Origin: Riptortus pedestris
Taxonomy: Eukaryota > Arthropoda > Insecta > Hemiptera > Alydidae
DNA: 64,000 nucleotides
Direction of reading: 5' to 3'
Assembly (NCBI GenBank): GCA_019009955.1
Contig: CM032233.1
Span: forward strand, 128,483,501-128,547,500
The notes under the pieces were generated by a model. That model was not told the origin of the DNA. It saw only the letters and a list, made by a program, of their open reading frames with translations, and searched no databases. The first letter of the stretch is position 1, and every line of letters starts with the position of its first letter. The position numbers and the translations under genes were made by a program. Of this stretch, positions 1 to 12,014 are shown in pieces.

Positions 1-1352
1 TTTTCCAGGTGAGGTACCTCATAGTTCAAATTAGAATGAATTGTTGAGCATATCAATATTTCTACGCAAATTACTTGCTCCACATATTGTTCCTGGAGAA
101 ATGTATAAAACAAAAGTTGATCTAAATAACATAGTAAACAACTTTTGTTATTTGCATGTTTGTAGAAAAACAAATAGACAATGAAATATTCCGAATTTTT
201 ATTTCAGGCCTCCCTTATAACCCCCACTCCCGTTCAAACCTAAAAATTTTAATATAGCTTATAATCATGGAAGAATTAATGCTAATTGACATACCGAGTT
301 TTTAAGTTCGATTTAATCGTTAGTGCCCAATGAAATAGTTGACTCCCGCTTTAGTTTATAGTGTATATCTCGTTTATAATTCAGTATAAGAAAAAAGTGT
401 ATATAACAAAAGTTACTCTAAATAACAAAATAAACCGCTTTTGTTATGTTCATATATTCCGAAAAACGAATAGATAACGAAATACCGTTATTTTTAAATT
501 CAGGCCTTCCTTACAACCCCCACTCCCGCCCGTCCCTAGAAATGTTGGTATGGCTTGTTATAATGAAAGCATTAGTGCTAATACACATACCGAGTTTTAT
601 TTATTTCGGTTGGGTCTTTTGTCCCAAATAAAATTGTTCACTTCCGCTATGTTTTAGCGTATATCTCGTTTATAATTCGGTATAAGAAAAAAGTGTATAT
701 GACAAAAGTTACTCTAAATAACCAAATAAACAACTTTTGTTATGTTCATATTTGCCGAAAACCCAATAGGAAACGAAATATCGCTATTTTTAATTTCTGG
801 CTTCCCTCATAACACCCAACTCCTGCCCGTCCCTTGAAATGTTGGTATGGCTTGTTATAATGAAAGCGTTAGTGCTAATACAAATACCGAGTTCTACTTA
901 TTTTGGTTGTGTCTTTTGTCCCAAAAAAAATAGGTCTCTTCCGCTATAGGTTTTAGTGTATATCTCGTTTATAATTCGGTATACGAAAAAAGTGTATATA
1001 ACAAAAGTTACTCTAAATAACAAAATAAACAACTTTTGTTATGTTCATATTTGCCGAAAAACCAATAGGAAACGAAATATCGCTATTTTTAATTTCTGAC
1101 TTCATCATATAACCCCCACTCCTGTTCGTCGTAGATATTAATATAATCTAAAGTCTAAGTTGGGTTAGTAGTAATATACACACCAAGTTTCATAAAATTC
1201 GATTCAGCAGTTTATGCGTGAAAAGGTAACAAACAAACAAACAAACAGACACCAAAGAAAAAAAATGCAGTTACGGTGTCTATGATATGTGAAACGAAAA
1301 GTTATCGTGAAATTTCGCGAAAAAAATCAATGTACAGACAGAGGTTACAATT
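1..1352 (-). mobile_element. Non-autonomous Helitron, 5' part (3' end outside window)
   Basis: Read on the minus strand, the element starts near 1352 with the family's 5' sequence (TATATA, then AATTGTAACCTCTGTCTG). It continues through the GTTTGTTTGTTACC and AACGGCTGAACCGAATTTTA blocks and then repeats a unit of about 297 bp: equivalent GGCCT-type landmarks lie near 205, 502, 798 and 1095. The left end of the window falls inside the element, so its 3' hairpin is not seen. No protein is encoded. It meets the next Helitron head to head at 1343-1373. The family call rests on complete paralogues further along the window. Confidence 0.75.
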
Positions 1353-1558
1353 ATATATATATAAAATTGTAACCTCTGTCTGTACATTGATTTTTTTTTA
1401 CGCTAAAAATTATAGCGGGAGTCAACAATTTTATTTGGCACAAAAGACTCAACCCAACTAAATAAAAAAGTCCGTCACGCAGGGGCTGCGTAAACTAAGC
1501 AGATTTCCCACGCGAAGATTTACAATAGAGAAATCTGCTCAAAAACAAGTGTAGTAAG

Positions 1559-2568
1559 TTTTTTTTTTTTTTTAGTTTTTTTTTTTTTTTTTTATTTTTT
1601 TTTTTTTAGCTGATACCCAGCTGCTTGCTACTTCTTTGTGATTTCTGCAGTCAGATGGCTGCGAGGTGTAAAGAAGGATAGGCCCCTTATTCTAGACCGT
1701 GGTCGTATTCGAAGGGGAGTTTGTGCAGGCTCTTGGGGTGTTCTTTATTAAGGGTGTAGAGTTTACCTGGTGGCGGGTATGGGTCACCAGGCGGATTGTA
1801 AAGGATAGGGGAAAAGGAGAAGGAAATGAAAGAGAAAATTCCGCAGCACCGGAAAATGATAATATATATACACATATAATTACTACAAATATCCTAATTC
1901 TAATCTAAACTAACTAAATATCTAATCTATGGGGAGGGGGGAAAACTCACTCGCTAGAGGCTCCGGGGGGCTCTGGACCTATATCTAAACTAATACTAAA
2001 ATCCTAAACTAAGATAAAACTAAAGACTTAAGGCTACTAGGAAAGATGATGGTACTTTATTTACAGAATATTTACAGTGTTGACATACCGTCCTATGGAG
2101 GTAGGTCAGCTATTCTGACCAGGTCGACGAGTGGCTCATTGAGGTCAGCAACTTGCCATCTGGCGGGTTGTCGGGGAGGAGGGAGAGCATTGTATAGGTG
2201 GTTTTCAAGGTATTGGAGGGAATCTATGAATTTTATGTGTTTTCGTGCGATTGTGTGTGATATGGGTTCTATGTTGAGTGAGTATGTGTGCGTTCTTCTG
2301 TCTCTGGAGTGAAGTGTGTCTGACGATCTTACGAATAAGTCCGTTCTGAAATGATTGTATCTTCTCCAGGCTCGTTTTGTAGAGGTATCTAAAGAGGGGA
2401 GCGCCGTATAACAGGGCGGGCTGGATAACCCCCTTTAGGATTAATAGTTTGAGATTTAGGGTGAGCACTGGAGATAGGAGATGATTGAGTGAACGGTACT
2501 TATACCTAAGACCGGAGACTTTTTGTGAGATGTGTGTGGAGAACGTCATGTGTCTGTCAGTGAATTAA
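1559..2568 (-). mobile_element. 5'-truncated non-LTR retrotransposon (LINE) insertion
   Basis: The insertion is flanked by a perfect 8 bp target duplication, GTAGTAAG, at 1551-1558 and 2569-2576. On the minus strand it ends in a poly(A)-like tail, seen on the plus strand as interrupted T runs at 1559-1607. The opposite end is abrupt, as expected for 5' truncation during target-primed reverse transcription. It carries the end of a reverse transcriptase (2205-2549) and about 600 bp of 3' untranslated sequence. It interrupts a Helentron whose sequence resumes exactly after the duplication, so it is younger than that Helentron. Confidence 0.85.
2205..2549 (-). pseudogene. Reverse transcriptase C-terminal fragment of a LINE
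   Basis: The 114-residue open frame contains the LKGVIQPALLYGAPLF block and then LEKIQSFQNGLIRKIV. Together these are typical of the thumb/C-terminal region that follows the palm domain in Jockey/I-type LINE reverse transcriptases. No endonuclease domain or YADD catalytic motif is present, because the element is 5'-truncated. It is only a remnant. The clade (Jockey, I or a relative) cannot be fixed from this length. Confidence 0.75.
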
Positions 2569-3513
2569 GTAGTAAGGGATCACTAAACTTATACAAGAGG
2601 GACGAATAGTTAGGAAAACGGCCGCCTGAGCTCTCTTCGGAAAGTACCAAACAGCTCACTCCTGCCGACCAATGCAGAATACAAATGCAAATATCTCGGT
2701 TAATATTCAAGATACTGAATAAATGTATAGATTAATATTTATAGTAAATTTAATTTGCAATAAGATTGATTCTATACAATTTTTCGATCCGACGCATAAT
2801 AACGGAGATATTTTGGATTTTCCGAAAATGCCCCCCTCTAAACCCCCCCTCCCACGGGTCCGATTTCAGCCATTAACGAACTTGATCTTCATTTTTACAT
2901 AAAACTATTAAATTCCGAGTTTGGTAACGATCAAACAAAAATTGCGACCGCTAGAGCGTTAACAGACAAATATATATAGATATATATAAAATTTTGAACG
3001 GACCTCATTTTCGTCATCTCCTGGGTAGGATCGATGGACATTTGAAAAAACTTTTCGAAACTCGCGTCATGAGTACGACCTCAATAGCTGATTTCCCTCA
3101 AGGGAAATCTGCTAAAACTCGGTATGTGTATTAGTACTAACACCTTTATTATAATAAGCCATACTAACATTTCTAGGGACGGGCAGGAGTGGGGGTTGTA
3201 AGGGAGGCCTGAATTTAAGAATAGCGGTATTTCGTTTTCTATTCGCTTTTCGGCAAATATGAACATAACAAAAGTTGTTTATTTTGTTATTTAGAATAAC
3301 AAAGTATAAAGGAGATATACACCAAAAACTAAAGCGAGAGCCAACTAATTTATTGGGCACTAGCGGTTGAACCGAATTTATCAAAACTTGGTACGTGTAT
3401 TAGCATTCATTTTTCCATGATTATAAGCTATATTAAAATGTTTAGGCCCAAATGGGTGAGGGGGGGGGGTTATGAGGGAGGCCTGAAATGAAAAATTCAC
3501 GATATTTCATTTT

Positions 3514-3643
3514 AGCAGATTTCCCTTATGGGAAATCAGCTATTGAGGTTGTACTCATGACGGAATTTTCGACATTTTTCTTCAAATGTCCATCGATCCT
3601 ACCTAGTAGATGACGAAAATGAGGTCCGTTCAAAACTGTATAT

Positions 3644-3722
<79 letters not shown>

Positions 3723-4152
3723 GCTCTAGCGGTCGCAATTTTTTTTTGATCCTTACCAAACTCGATATTTAGTCCTTTTATGTAAAAAGAAAGATCAAGT
3801 TCGTTAACGGCTGAAATCGGACCAGTGGGAGGGGGGGGGTTTAGAGGGGAGGATTTTCGAAAATTCAGAATATCTCCGTTACTATACGTCGGATCGAAAA
3901 ATAGTACAGAATCAATCTTATTACAAATTAAATTTACTATAAATATTGTTATATACACTTATTCTCTATCTTGAATATTAACTGCGATATTTACATTTTT
4001 ATTTAATCTGGCCGGCTAACGGACGAAGTGGCTTTCCCGCCAAAAGCTAGTTCGGCCGTTTCATTAACGGCTCAGCTCTCGTGAAATTTCTGTATTGTAA
4101 AACTTCACGTGGGAAATCTGCTTAGTTTACGCAGCCCCTGCGTGACGGACGT
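3514..4152 (-). mobile_element. Helentron/HINE-like element, near complete (short form)
   Basis: On the plus strand it starts with the 3' hairpin (AGCAGATTTCCCTTATGGGA) and ends with the 5' terminus (GTGGGAAATCTGCTTAG ... CTGCGTGACGGAC). Internal blocks are in the usual order: GTCCATCGATCCTACC, a (TA)n tract at 3641-3719, a diverged GCGGTCGCAATT block, a G-run, and CTCCGTTACTATACGTCGGA. It interrupts the Helitron 1353-5300 within a TTTT run. No protein is encoded; any reading frame through the TA tract is an artefact. Confidence 0.8.
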
Positions 4153-4950
4153 TTTTCTATTTGTTTTTCGGCAATCATGTACATAGCAAAAGCTGTTTAC
4201 TTTTTCATTTAGAGTAACTTTTGTTTTATATTTTTTTTTTTTTTTTGTAAAATAAGGTATGAAGCAAGTAATTTACTTGACATATTGGCATGCTCAACCA
4301 TTCTTTCCAATATGAACTACCAAGGTACGTCACCTGAATAAATTAATTTAAATCCATTTTAAAATTTTATCCTTAATAATTTAAATCTATGTTATTTTTT
4401 AACTTCAGTAACAGATTGCACCAAGTCACGTATACTGCCCCCCCCCCCTTCTCTTCTCCTAAACATTAATTCATGAGAAACGCCAGTTAGCCCTTAATTG
4501 TATTTAATTACTTAAAACGTCAAAATTATTTGAAGGAACATTTTTAGTATTGTGAAGATAATGTAATCAGATTTGTTAATATAATTTAATGTATTACAGG
4601 ATTGAAATCCTAAATGAGTTGCTACCACTGAGCCTAGGGAGGTGTGGGGTAGGGGTTACTTCCTTTGTCCTATCAGTTCTGCCCCTTCCCTGCCGACTTC
4701 ATATTAGTCTTCGTTTACATGGTAATTGATGCTTATACTGTTAGCAATGTAGTGTTATTCTTTGGATGGTGAATTTGTTTAATAATTATAAATAAATCAT
4801 TTTAAAGGATGAACGCTGGGGAGGTGCACCCAGTTATTTCTGGTATTTATTAACTCTGCCCTGTTAATATATAATGTATTTACTGAACACGCTATGTACA
4901 AATATAAGTATACAGTTTACAATCGAAACTTACAAAAGAGTATTTTTAAT

Positions 4951-5131
4951 GGCGGTTATGAAGTACTTAAAACAGCTGTCACCGTTGGGCTTTGCCACTT
5001 TTATTCATACTTGGTTTGGAAGACAGAATACTTTCTACGATTATAAATTATATGGTCCATTACGTTTTAAAAATAACTACATGCAAAGGCGACGGGAAAT
5101 GAAAAAAATACTGAGGACAGTGAAGTCTTAA
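4951..5131 (+). other. Coding-like segment near the Helitron 3' end
   Basis: One frame reads through a stretch containing KYLKQLSPLGF, then FIHTWFGRQNTFYDYKLY, then an arginine-rich end. Related stretches lie at about 10430-10560 (broken) and 50288-50454 (open, with six extra residues, an 18-base length difference that keeps the frame). I do not recognise the protein. It could be a captured host exon fragment or chance conservation of a Helitron end; nothing shows that it is translated. Confidence 0.3.
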
Positions 5132-5296
5132 ATAACAAATAAATTTATTATTTACAAATCCACAGCAACGACGGGTATACATTCTAAACACTGGGACGGG
5201 GAAATGTCAAAATATTGTGGAAAGTAAAGACTTGCCAAAAAAATATCATCTTCAATCAGCCTAAAATGAATTCCCGGGCGAAGCCGGGCACATTTG

Positions 5297-5300
<4 letters not shown>

Positions 5301-5343
<43 letters not shown>

Positions 5344-5723
5344 CTGTTAACACTCAAGCGGCCGCTAAGAAAGAAAATGTTTCTTTGATCTATAACATAC
5401 TTGATATTTAACCATTTCAGTTATCACTAAACATTATATTTATGATAGGCGGAAATTGGAAGGGGAATAGTGGGGTGAATTCGAAAGTTGAAATTGTCGT
5501 CGTTATAAAGAGTTGGATCATAAATGTTCAAACTATTTATGTTTTATACATTTCGTCGTAACTTAGTGAGTTATTCGTACTTTCTTCTTTTTTTTTTCAA
5601 CTTTCTACTCATCGGTTTTTTTAAACATAGAACAGAGAATATCTGGTAAAATGAGATCACAAGTGTGTTATACCAGAACGTGGGAAATCTGCTTAGTTAT
5701 GGCAACCCCTGCGTGACGAACGT
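5301..5723 (-). mobile_element. Helentron, 5' half only
   Basis: After the Helitron 3' end there is a (TA)n tract (5301-5339), then TTTGTCTGTTAACACTC and diverged middle blocks. The 5' terminus follows (CGTGGGAAATCTGCTTAG, CCCCTGCGTGACGAAC), ending near 5722. The hairpin half that should precede the TA tract is missing; it may lie outside the window, beyond the Helitron pair. The boundary at the TA tract suggests the Helitron entered the microsatellite. Confidence 0.6.
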
Positions 5724-5985
5724 TCTCAATTAATATAAAGAATTTGTTTTTCTGGCAACATTTACATGGCGAATTGGAGAAATTTTGAGAGCTTCCACTG
5801 CTCTGGGATAGTATATTAGAACAAGGATTTATTGAAAAGGAAGTTGAGAAATTGGATTATGGAGCCCCCTCTTGCTTTGAGGTTCCATCCGTTCTACGTA
5901 ACTAACATTGATAGCTTTGCATATTTAGAAATATTCTATGCTCCTATTATCGACACCTTTTATTTCCCTCTATTTATTGCCATAA
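5724..5985. other. Unassigned spacer
   Basis: This segment lies between two Helentron pieces. I recognise no terminal repeat. A short plus-strand frame reads through GFIEKEVEKLDYGAPSCFEV near 5826-5886, but I cannot assign it to a family and it is not supported as a gene. Confidence 0.3.
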
Positions 5986-7057
<1,072 letters not shown>

Positions 7058-7058
<1 letters not shown>

Positions 7059-7253
7059 TAGCTCAGATACCCGGCTTCGCCCGGGAATTGATTTGAGGCT
7101 GAATGGTGATGATATTTTTTTGGCAACGCTTTAATTTGCACAATATTTTGACATTTACCCAGCCCAGTGTTTAGAGTTAATACCCGTTGTTGGCATTTGT
7201 TAATAATAAAATTAATTTTGTTATGTAAGTCTTCACTGTCATCCTAATTGTCA
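7058..7253 (-). mobile_element. Helitron 3' end fragment
   Basis: On the minus strand the sequence ends with the CCCGGGCGAAGCCGGG hairpin followed by TATCTGAGCTAG, directly against (TA)n. About 200 bp of the family's 3' region follows, including the GGCAACGCTTTAATTTGCAC block. Near 7254 it is replaced by plus-strand Helitron 5' sequence, so the rest of this copy is lost. Confidence 0.7.
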
Positions 7254-7318
7254 TATTTCTCTCAAAATTGAACGATAACTTTTCGTCTCACATGTCATAG
7301 ACACCATAACTGCATTTT

Positions 7319-7440
7319 AGCAGATTTCCCTTAAGGGAAATCAGCTATTGAGGTTGTACTCATGACGGAATTTTCGACATTTTTCTTCAAATGTCCATCG
7401 ATCCTACCTAGTAGATGACGAAAATGAGGTCCGTTCAAAA

Positions 7441-7514
<74 letters not shown>

Positions 7515-8060
7515 CTGTTACCGCTCTCGCGGTCGCAATTTTTGTTTGATCCTTACCAAACTTCATATTTAAGCGTTTTATGTAAAAAGAAAGATCTAGT
7601 TCGTTAACGGCTGAAATCGGACCAGTGGGAGGGGGGGTTTAGAGGGGAGGATTTTCGAAAATTCGAAATATCTCCGTTACTATACGTCGGATCGAAAAAT
7701 TGTACATAACCAATCTTATTGCAAATTAAATTTACTATAAATATTGTTATATACATTTATTCTGTATCTTGAATATTAACCGAGATATTTGCATTTTTAT
7801 TCTGCGTATGCCCACCAATAGGCTATGTTTCGGAGTTTCCGCCGAGAGCTCTGGCGGCCGTTTCCATAACTATAGTCCCTCGTGAATAGGTTTAGAGGTT
7901 AGGTTAACTGTTTTTTGGGGCTAGAAACTACTGGGTTATTACGCCCTAAATAATGTTTTTGAGGTTTCTTACTACGACAGTTGTTATTAAGCAGATTTCT
8001 CTATTGTAAAACTTCACGTGGGAAAACTGCTTAGTTTACGCAGCCCCTGCGTGACGGACT
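7319..8060 (-). mobile_element. Helentron/HINE-like element, complete short-form copy
   Basis: This is one of the best-preserved copies (about 742 bp). It has a perfect hairpin GATTTCCCTTAAGGGAAATC at its 3' end (7323-7342 on the plus strand), GTCCATCGATCCTACC, (TA)n at 7443-7511, a diverged CGGTCGCAATTTTTGTTTGA block, ATATCTCCGTTACTATACGT, and the 5' terminus CTGCGTGACGGACT. The empty site is present in Helitron paralogues as GCATTTTGTTTC, so insertion was within a run of T, as reported for Helentrons. There is no coding capacity. Confidence 0.85.
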
Positions 8061-8240
8061 TTTGTTTCTTTCGTGTATGTTTGTTTGTTTGTTACCTTTT
8101 CACGCATAAACGGCTGAACCGAATTTTATGAAACTTGGTATGTATATTACTACTAACCCAACTTAGACTTTAGGCTATATTAATATTCTCTGAGAGGAAC
8201 AGGAGTGGGGGTTATAAGAGAAGCCAGAAATTAAAAATAA

Positions 8241-8942
8241 AAGTCCGTCACGCCGGGGCTGCGTCAACTAAGCAGATTTCCCACGTGAAGTTTTACAATA
8301 GAGAAATCTGCATACTGGTAACACAATACCACAGTGATTAAATACAAACGGCAATGAGAAATCTTTCAGTTAATTATAATAAATTCCAAACTGAAACGGC
8401 TTCTGAATTGTAAGAATAATTTATATTTCAATAACTCAAATTTTAGTAGTCCAAGAACTAAAGAAGGGGGAGGGCGGATGAACAGAACGTATTTGCATAA
8501 ATCTCACAAAGTAACAAACGTAAGGTAAGGTTAGGAACGACAGGTTAGAAGAAGCCTCCCACCTGAGCCAACGGAAAAGGCCGATCTAATCCGAACTATA
8601 CCCGACCACAGACTTCATAAAAATGCAAATATCTCGGTTAATATTCAAGATAGAGAATAAATGTATAGACCAATATTTATAGTAAATTTAATTTTCAATA
8701 AGATTGATTCTATACACTTTTTCGATCCGACGCATAATAACGGAGATATTTCGAATTTTCGAAAATCCCCCCTCTAAACCCCCCCTCCCACTGGTCCGAT
8801 TTCAGCCGTTAACGAACTTGATCTTCCTTTTTACATGAAACGCTTAAATACCGAGTTTGGTGACCATTAAATAAAAATTGCGACCGCTAGAGTGTTAACA
8901 GACAAATATATTTATACGTCTATATATATATATATATATATA

Positions 8943-8979
<37 letters not shown>

Positions 8980-9082
8980 TTTTGAACGGACCTAATTTTC
9001 GACATCTCCTGGGTAGGATCGATGGACATTTGAAGAAATTTTTCGAAAATCGCGTCCTGAGTACGACCTCAATAGCTGCTAA
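8241..9082 (+). mobile_element. Helentron with its 3' hairpin deleted
   Basis: The 5' terminus AAGTCCGTCACGCCGGGGCT and subterminal repeat AGCAGATTTCCCACGTGAAG are intact, followed by the standard middle and a (TA)n tract (about 8917-8979). At the 3' end, CCTCAATAGCTG is followed directly by CTAA and host Helitron sequence. The hairpin that lies between two CTG triplets in other copies is missing. This copy could be inactive in cis through loss of the terminator. Confidence 0.75.
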
Positions 9083-10429
9083 TAGCGATATTTCGTTTCC
9101 TATTAGTTTTTCGGCAAATATGGACATAACAAAAGTATAAACTTTTTTCGTATACCGAATTATAAACGAGATATACGCTAAAACCTATAGCGGAAGTGAA
9201 CAATTTTATTTGGGACAAAAGATCCAACCGAAATAAATAAAACTCGGTATATGTATTATCAATAACACTTTAACACAAGCCATACCAACATTTCCAGGGA
9301 CGGGCAGGAGTGGGGGTTATAAGGTATGCCAGAAATTAAAAATAGCGATATTTCGTTTCCTATTGGTTTTTCGGCAAATATGAATATAACAAAAGTTTTT
9401 TATTTTGTTATTTAGAGTATCTTTTGTTATATACACGTTTGTTTTATAACAAAGTATAAACGAGATATACGCTAAAAACTAAATCGGAAGCAACTATTTT
9501 ATTGGGCACTAACGGTAGAACCGAACTTTACAACACTCGGTATGTAAATTAGCATTAATTCTTCCATGATTATAAGCTATACTAAAAATTTTAGGTTCAA
9601 AGGGGAATGGGGGTTATAAGGGAGGCCTGAAATAAAAATTCGTGACATTTCATCGTCAATTTGTTTTTCGGAAATCGTGCACATAACATAAGTTGTTTAC
9701 TTTTTTAATTAGTGTAAATTTTGTTTTATAATTTTTTTTGTTTGTAAAATAAGGTATGAAGCAAGTAATGTGCTTAGAAATATTGATATGCTCAACAATA
9801 CATTCCAATATGAACTACCCAGTATCTCACACGGATAAGTTAATTCAAATCCATGTTCAAATTTTATCCTTAATAATTCAAAACAATGTTACATTTTAAC
9901 GCCAGTAACAGTTTGCAAATAAAGTATACTGCCCCCCCCCCTTCTCTTATCCCAAACATTAATTCATGAGAAACGTTGGTTTTCTCTATGTGTATATAAT
10001 ACATTATTTAATTAGAACGTGAAAAATATTTGAACAAACATTATTCGTATTGTGAAGATAATGTAATCTGATTTGTTAATATAATTTAATGTATTACAGA
10101 ATTGATATCCTAAAGGAGTTGGCAGCACTGAGGCTAGGGAGGTGTCGAGCTACTTCCTTTGTCCTATCAGTTCTGCCGCTTCCCTGCCGACCTCATATTG
10201 GTCTATGTTTACATGATAATTGATGCTTACACTTTTAGCAATGTAGTGTTATTCTCAGGAATGTGAATTTGTTTAATAATCATAAATAAATAATTTAAAA
10301 GGATGAACGCTGGGGACCCAGTTATTTCTGGTACTTATTAACTCTGCTCCGTTAATGTATGATATACTACACTAAATACCAATATAAATATACAGTTTAC
10401 AATCGAGACATTCAAAAGGGTATTTTTAA

Positions 10430-10560
10430 TAGCGGTTATGACTTACCTGAAACAGCTGTCACCATTAAGCTTTGTACCGCATCAAGGGAAAGGAACTTTT
10501 ATTCATACATGCTTTGGAAGATAGAATACTTTCTACGATTATGAATTATACTGTTCAATA
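10430..10560 (+). other. Second copy of the Helitron coding-like tail (broken)
   Basis: Its nucleotides align with 4951-5130 and 50288-50454: CTGAAACAGCTGTCACCATT, then CATCAAGGGAAAGGAACTTT, then TACTTTCTACGATTATGAAT. Substitutions and a small shift break the frame in this copy. It belongs to the 3' part of the Helitron that ends at 10802. Confidence 0.35.
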
Positions 10561-10802
10561 CATTATAAAAAAAAACGACACAGGAGACGGGAAATATAAA
10601 AAATATAGGATATAAAGGAGAGGGAAGTCTAAAATAACAAATAATTTTATTATGAAAAAATCCACAGGAAAGACGGGTATGAACCCTAAAGACTGTGACG
10701 GGGAAATGTCAAAATATTGTGGAAAGTAAAGACTTGTCAAAAAAATACCATCTTTATTCAAGCTCAAATGAATTCCCGGGCGAAGCCGGGTACCTTAGCT
10801 AG

Positions 10803-12014
10803 TATATATATAAAATTGTAACCTCTGTCTGTACATTGTTTTTTTTTCGCGAAATTTCAAGATAACTTTTCGTTTCACATGTTATAGACGCCATAATTGC
10901 ATTTTGTTTCTTTGGTGTCTGTTTGTTTGGTTGTTACCTTTTCACGCATAAACGGCTGAACCGAATTTTATGAAACTTGGTATGTATATCACTACTAGCC
11001 CAACTTAGACTTTAGGCTATATTAAAATTCTCTGAGACGAACAGGAGTGGGTGTTATACCGAAATTAAAAATAGCGATATTTCGTTTCCTATTGGTTTTT
11101 CGGCAATTATGCACATAACCAAAGCTGTTTATTTTGTTATTTAAAGTAACTTTTGGTATACTCACTTTTGTTTTATAACAAAGTATAAACGAGATATACA
11201 CTAAAAAGCAAAGCGGGAGCCGACAGTTTTCTTGGGCTCTAAGAATTAGAAAGGAACTATACAAGTCACTGTATTTAAATTAGCACTAACTCCTTCATGA
11301 TAATAAGCAGTACCATTATATCTAGGGACCAGCAGGAGTGGGGGTTGTAAGGGAGGCCTGAAACGAAAAGTTGATTATTTGTAACTTGTAAGTTTGTAAC
11401 TAACTTTTGTTACATTATTTTTTGTCGTATAACAAAGTATAAACGAGATATACACAAAAAACTAGAGCTGGAGCCAACAATTTTGTTGGGCACTAACGAT
11501 TGAACCGAACTTAACAAAACTTGGAATATGAATTAGCATTAATTCTTCCAGGATTATGAGATATATTAAAATTTTTAGGTCCAAACGAGAGTGGGGGTTA
11601 TGAGGGAGGCCTGAAATGAAAAATTGCGAAATTTCGATTCCCATTGGGTTTTCAACGATCTTCTGTAAAAATACCGTCAGTCAACTATGATTTCTCGGGT
11701 ATCGTCGGGTAATTAGCTAGATTGGATACAGAAAATACGTACATTATAGATGATATTTAATAATAATAAATGCTATCCATGATTATGATTTGAATTATTC
11801 ACGGTGTGTCAAACAGTGGAGAGGGAATGATTAGGGACTTATTTTCATTTATTCTTCAAATCTAAATTTTCTTTTTTTTTTTTAAGTCGCCCTACGGACC
11901 CTTACGGGAAGAAATGAGGCCAGACGGGAAGAGCAGTTGTACACGTAGAAGCATAACAAAATAGAATATTTCCGTCTTAAATGATTTCCCGAGCGAAGCC
12001 GGGTACCTTGGCTA

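Larger units (their letters stand above)
1468..3116 (+). mobile_element. Helentron/HINE-like element, with LINE insertion
   Basis: The 5' end is TCCGTCACGCAGGGGCTGCG at 1471, followed by the subterminal repeat AGCAGATTTCCC. The 3' end is ATTTCCCTCAAGGGAAAT plus CTGCTAA, ending near 3116. Between them lie the usual blocks: AAATGCAAATATCTCGG, AACGGAGATATTT, a C-rich block, GCGACCGCTAGAGCG, a short TA tract (2971-2990), and GAACGGACCTCATTTTCGTC. A LINE (1559-2568) sits in the 5' third; without it the element is about 640 bp. It lies within a run of A residues of the surrounding Helitron. Confidence 0.75.
1353..5300 (+). mobile_element. Helitron carrying two nested Helentrons
   Basis: This is a rolling-circle element with no Rep/helicase. 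Its 5' end (AAAATTGTAACCTCTGTCTG) lies at about 1362-1381. Its 3' end has the CCCGGGCGAAGCCGGG hairpin at about 5273-5288 and stops at CTAA (5297-5300), directly before a (TA)n tract. Two Helentrons interrupt it (1468-3116 and 3514-4152). Removing them joins ACTAAATAAAA to CTCGGTATGTG and CATTTT to CTATTTG, exactly as in uninterrupted copies, leaving about 1.65 kb of Helitron. It has one or two 297 bp units, a C-run region (4437-4450) and a coding-like tail (4951-5130). Confidence 0.75.
7254..10802 (+). mobile_element. Helitron with two nested Helentrons
   Basis: The first tens of bases of the 5' end are deleted; sequence begins with AACGATAACTTTTCG. It then runs through GTTACCTTTTCACGCATAAA, two or three 297 bp units and the C-run region (9934-9942). 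The 3' end has CCCGGGCGAAGCCGGG at about 10776-10791 and CTAG at 10799-10802. Helentrons at 7319-8060 and 8241-9082 interrupt it. Removing the first joins TGCATTTT to GTTTCTTTCGTG, and removing the second joins TTAAAAA to TAGCGATATTTCG, as in empty copies. Confidence 0.75.

Noticed and set aside
1321..1400. Inverted terminal repeat of a single DNA transposon around 1343-1373
   Set aside because: The arms continue as the 5' regions of two Helitrons in opposite orientation; it is a junction, not an element end.
3526..3958. Ile/Tyr-rich open frames, also at 6805-7016, 8892-9140 and 41256-41504
   Set aside because: They run through (TA)n tracts and conserved Helentron DNA on both strands; they are byproducts of the repeat, not genes.
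7319..8060. Classifying the hairpin elements as ordinary TIR MITEs
   Set aside because: The ends are not matching terminal inverted repeats; the shared inverted motif is subterminal on one side and there is no target duplication, which fits rolling-circle elements better.
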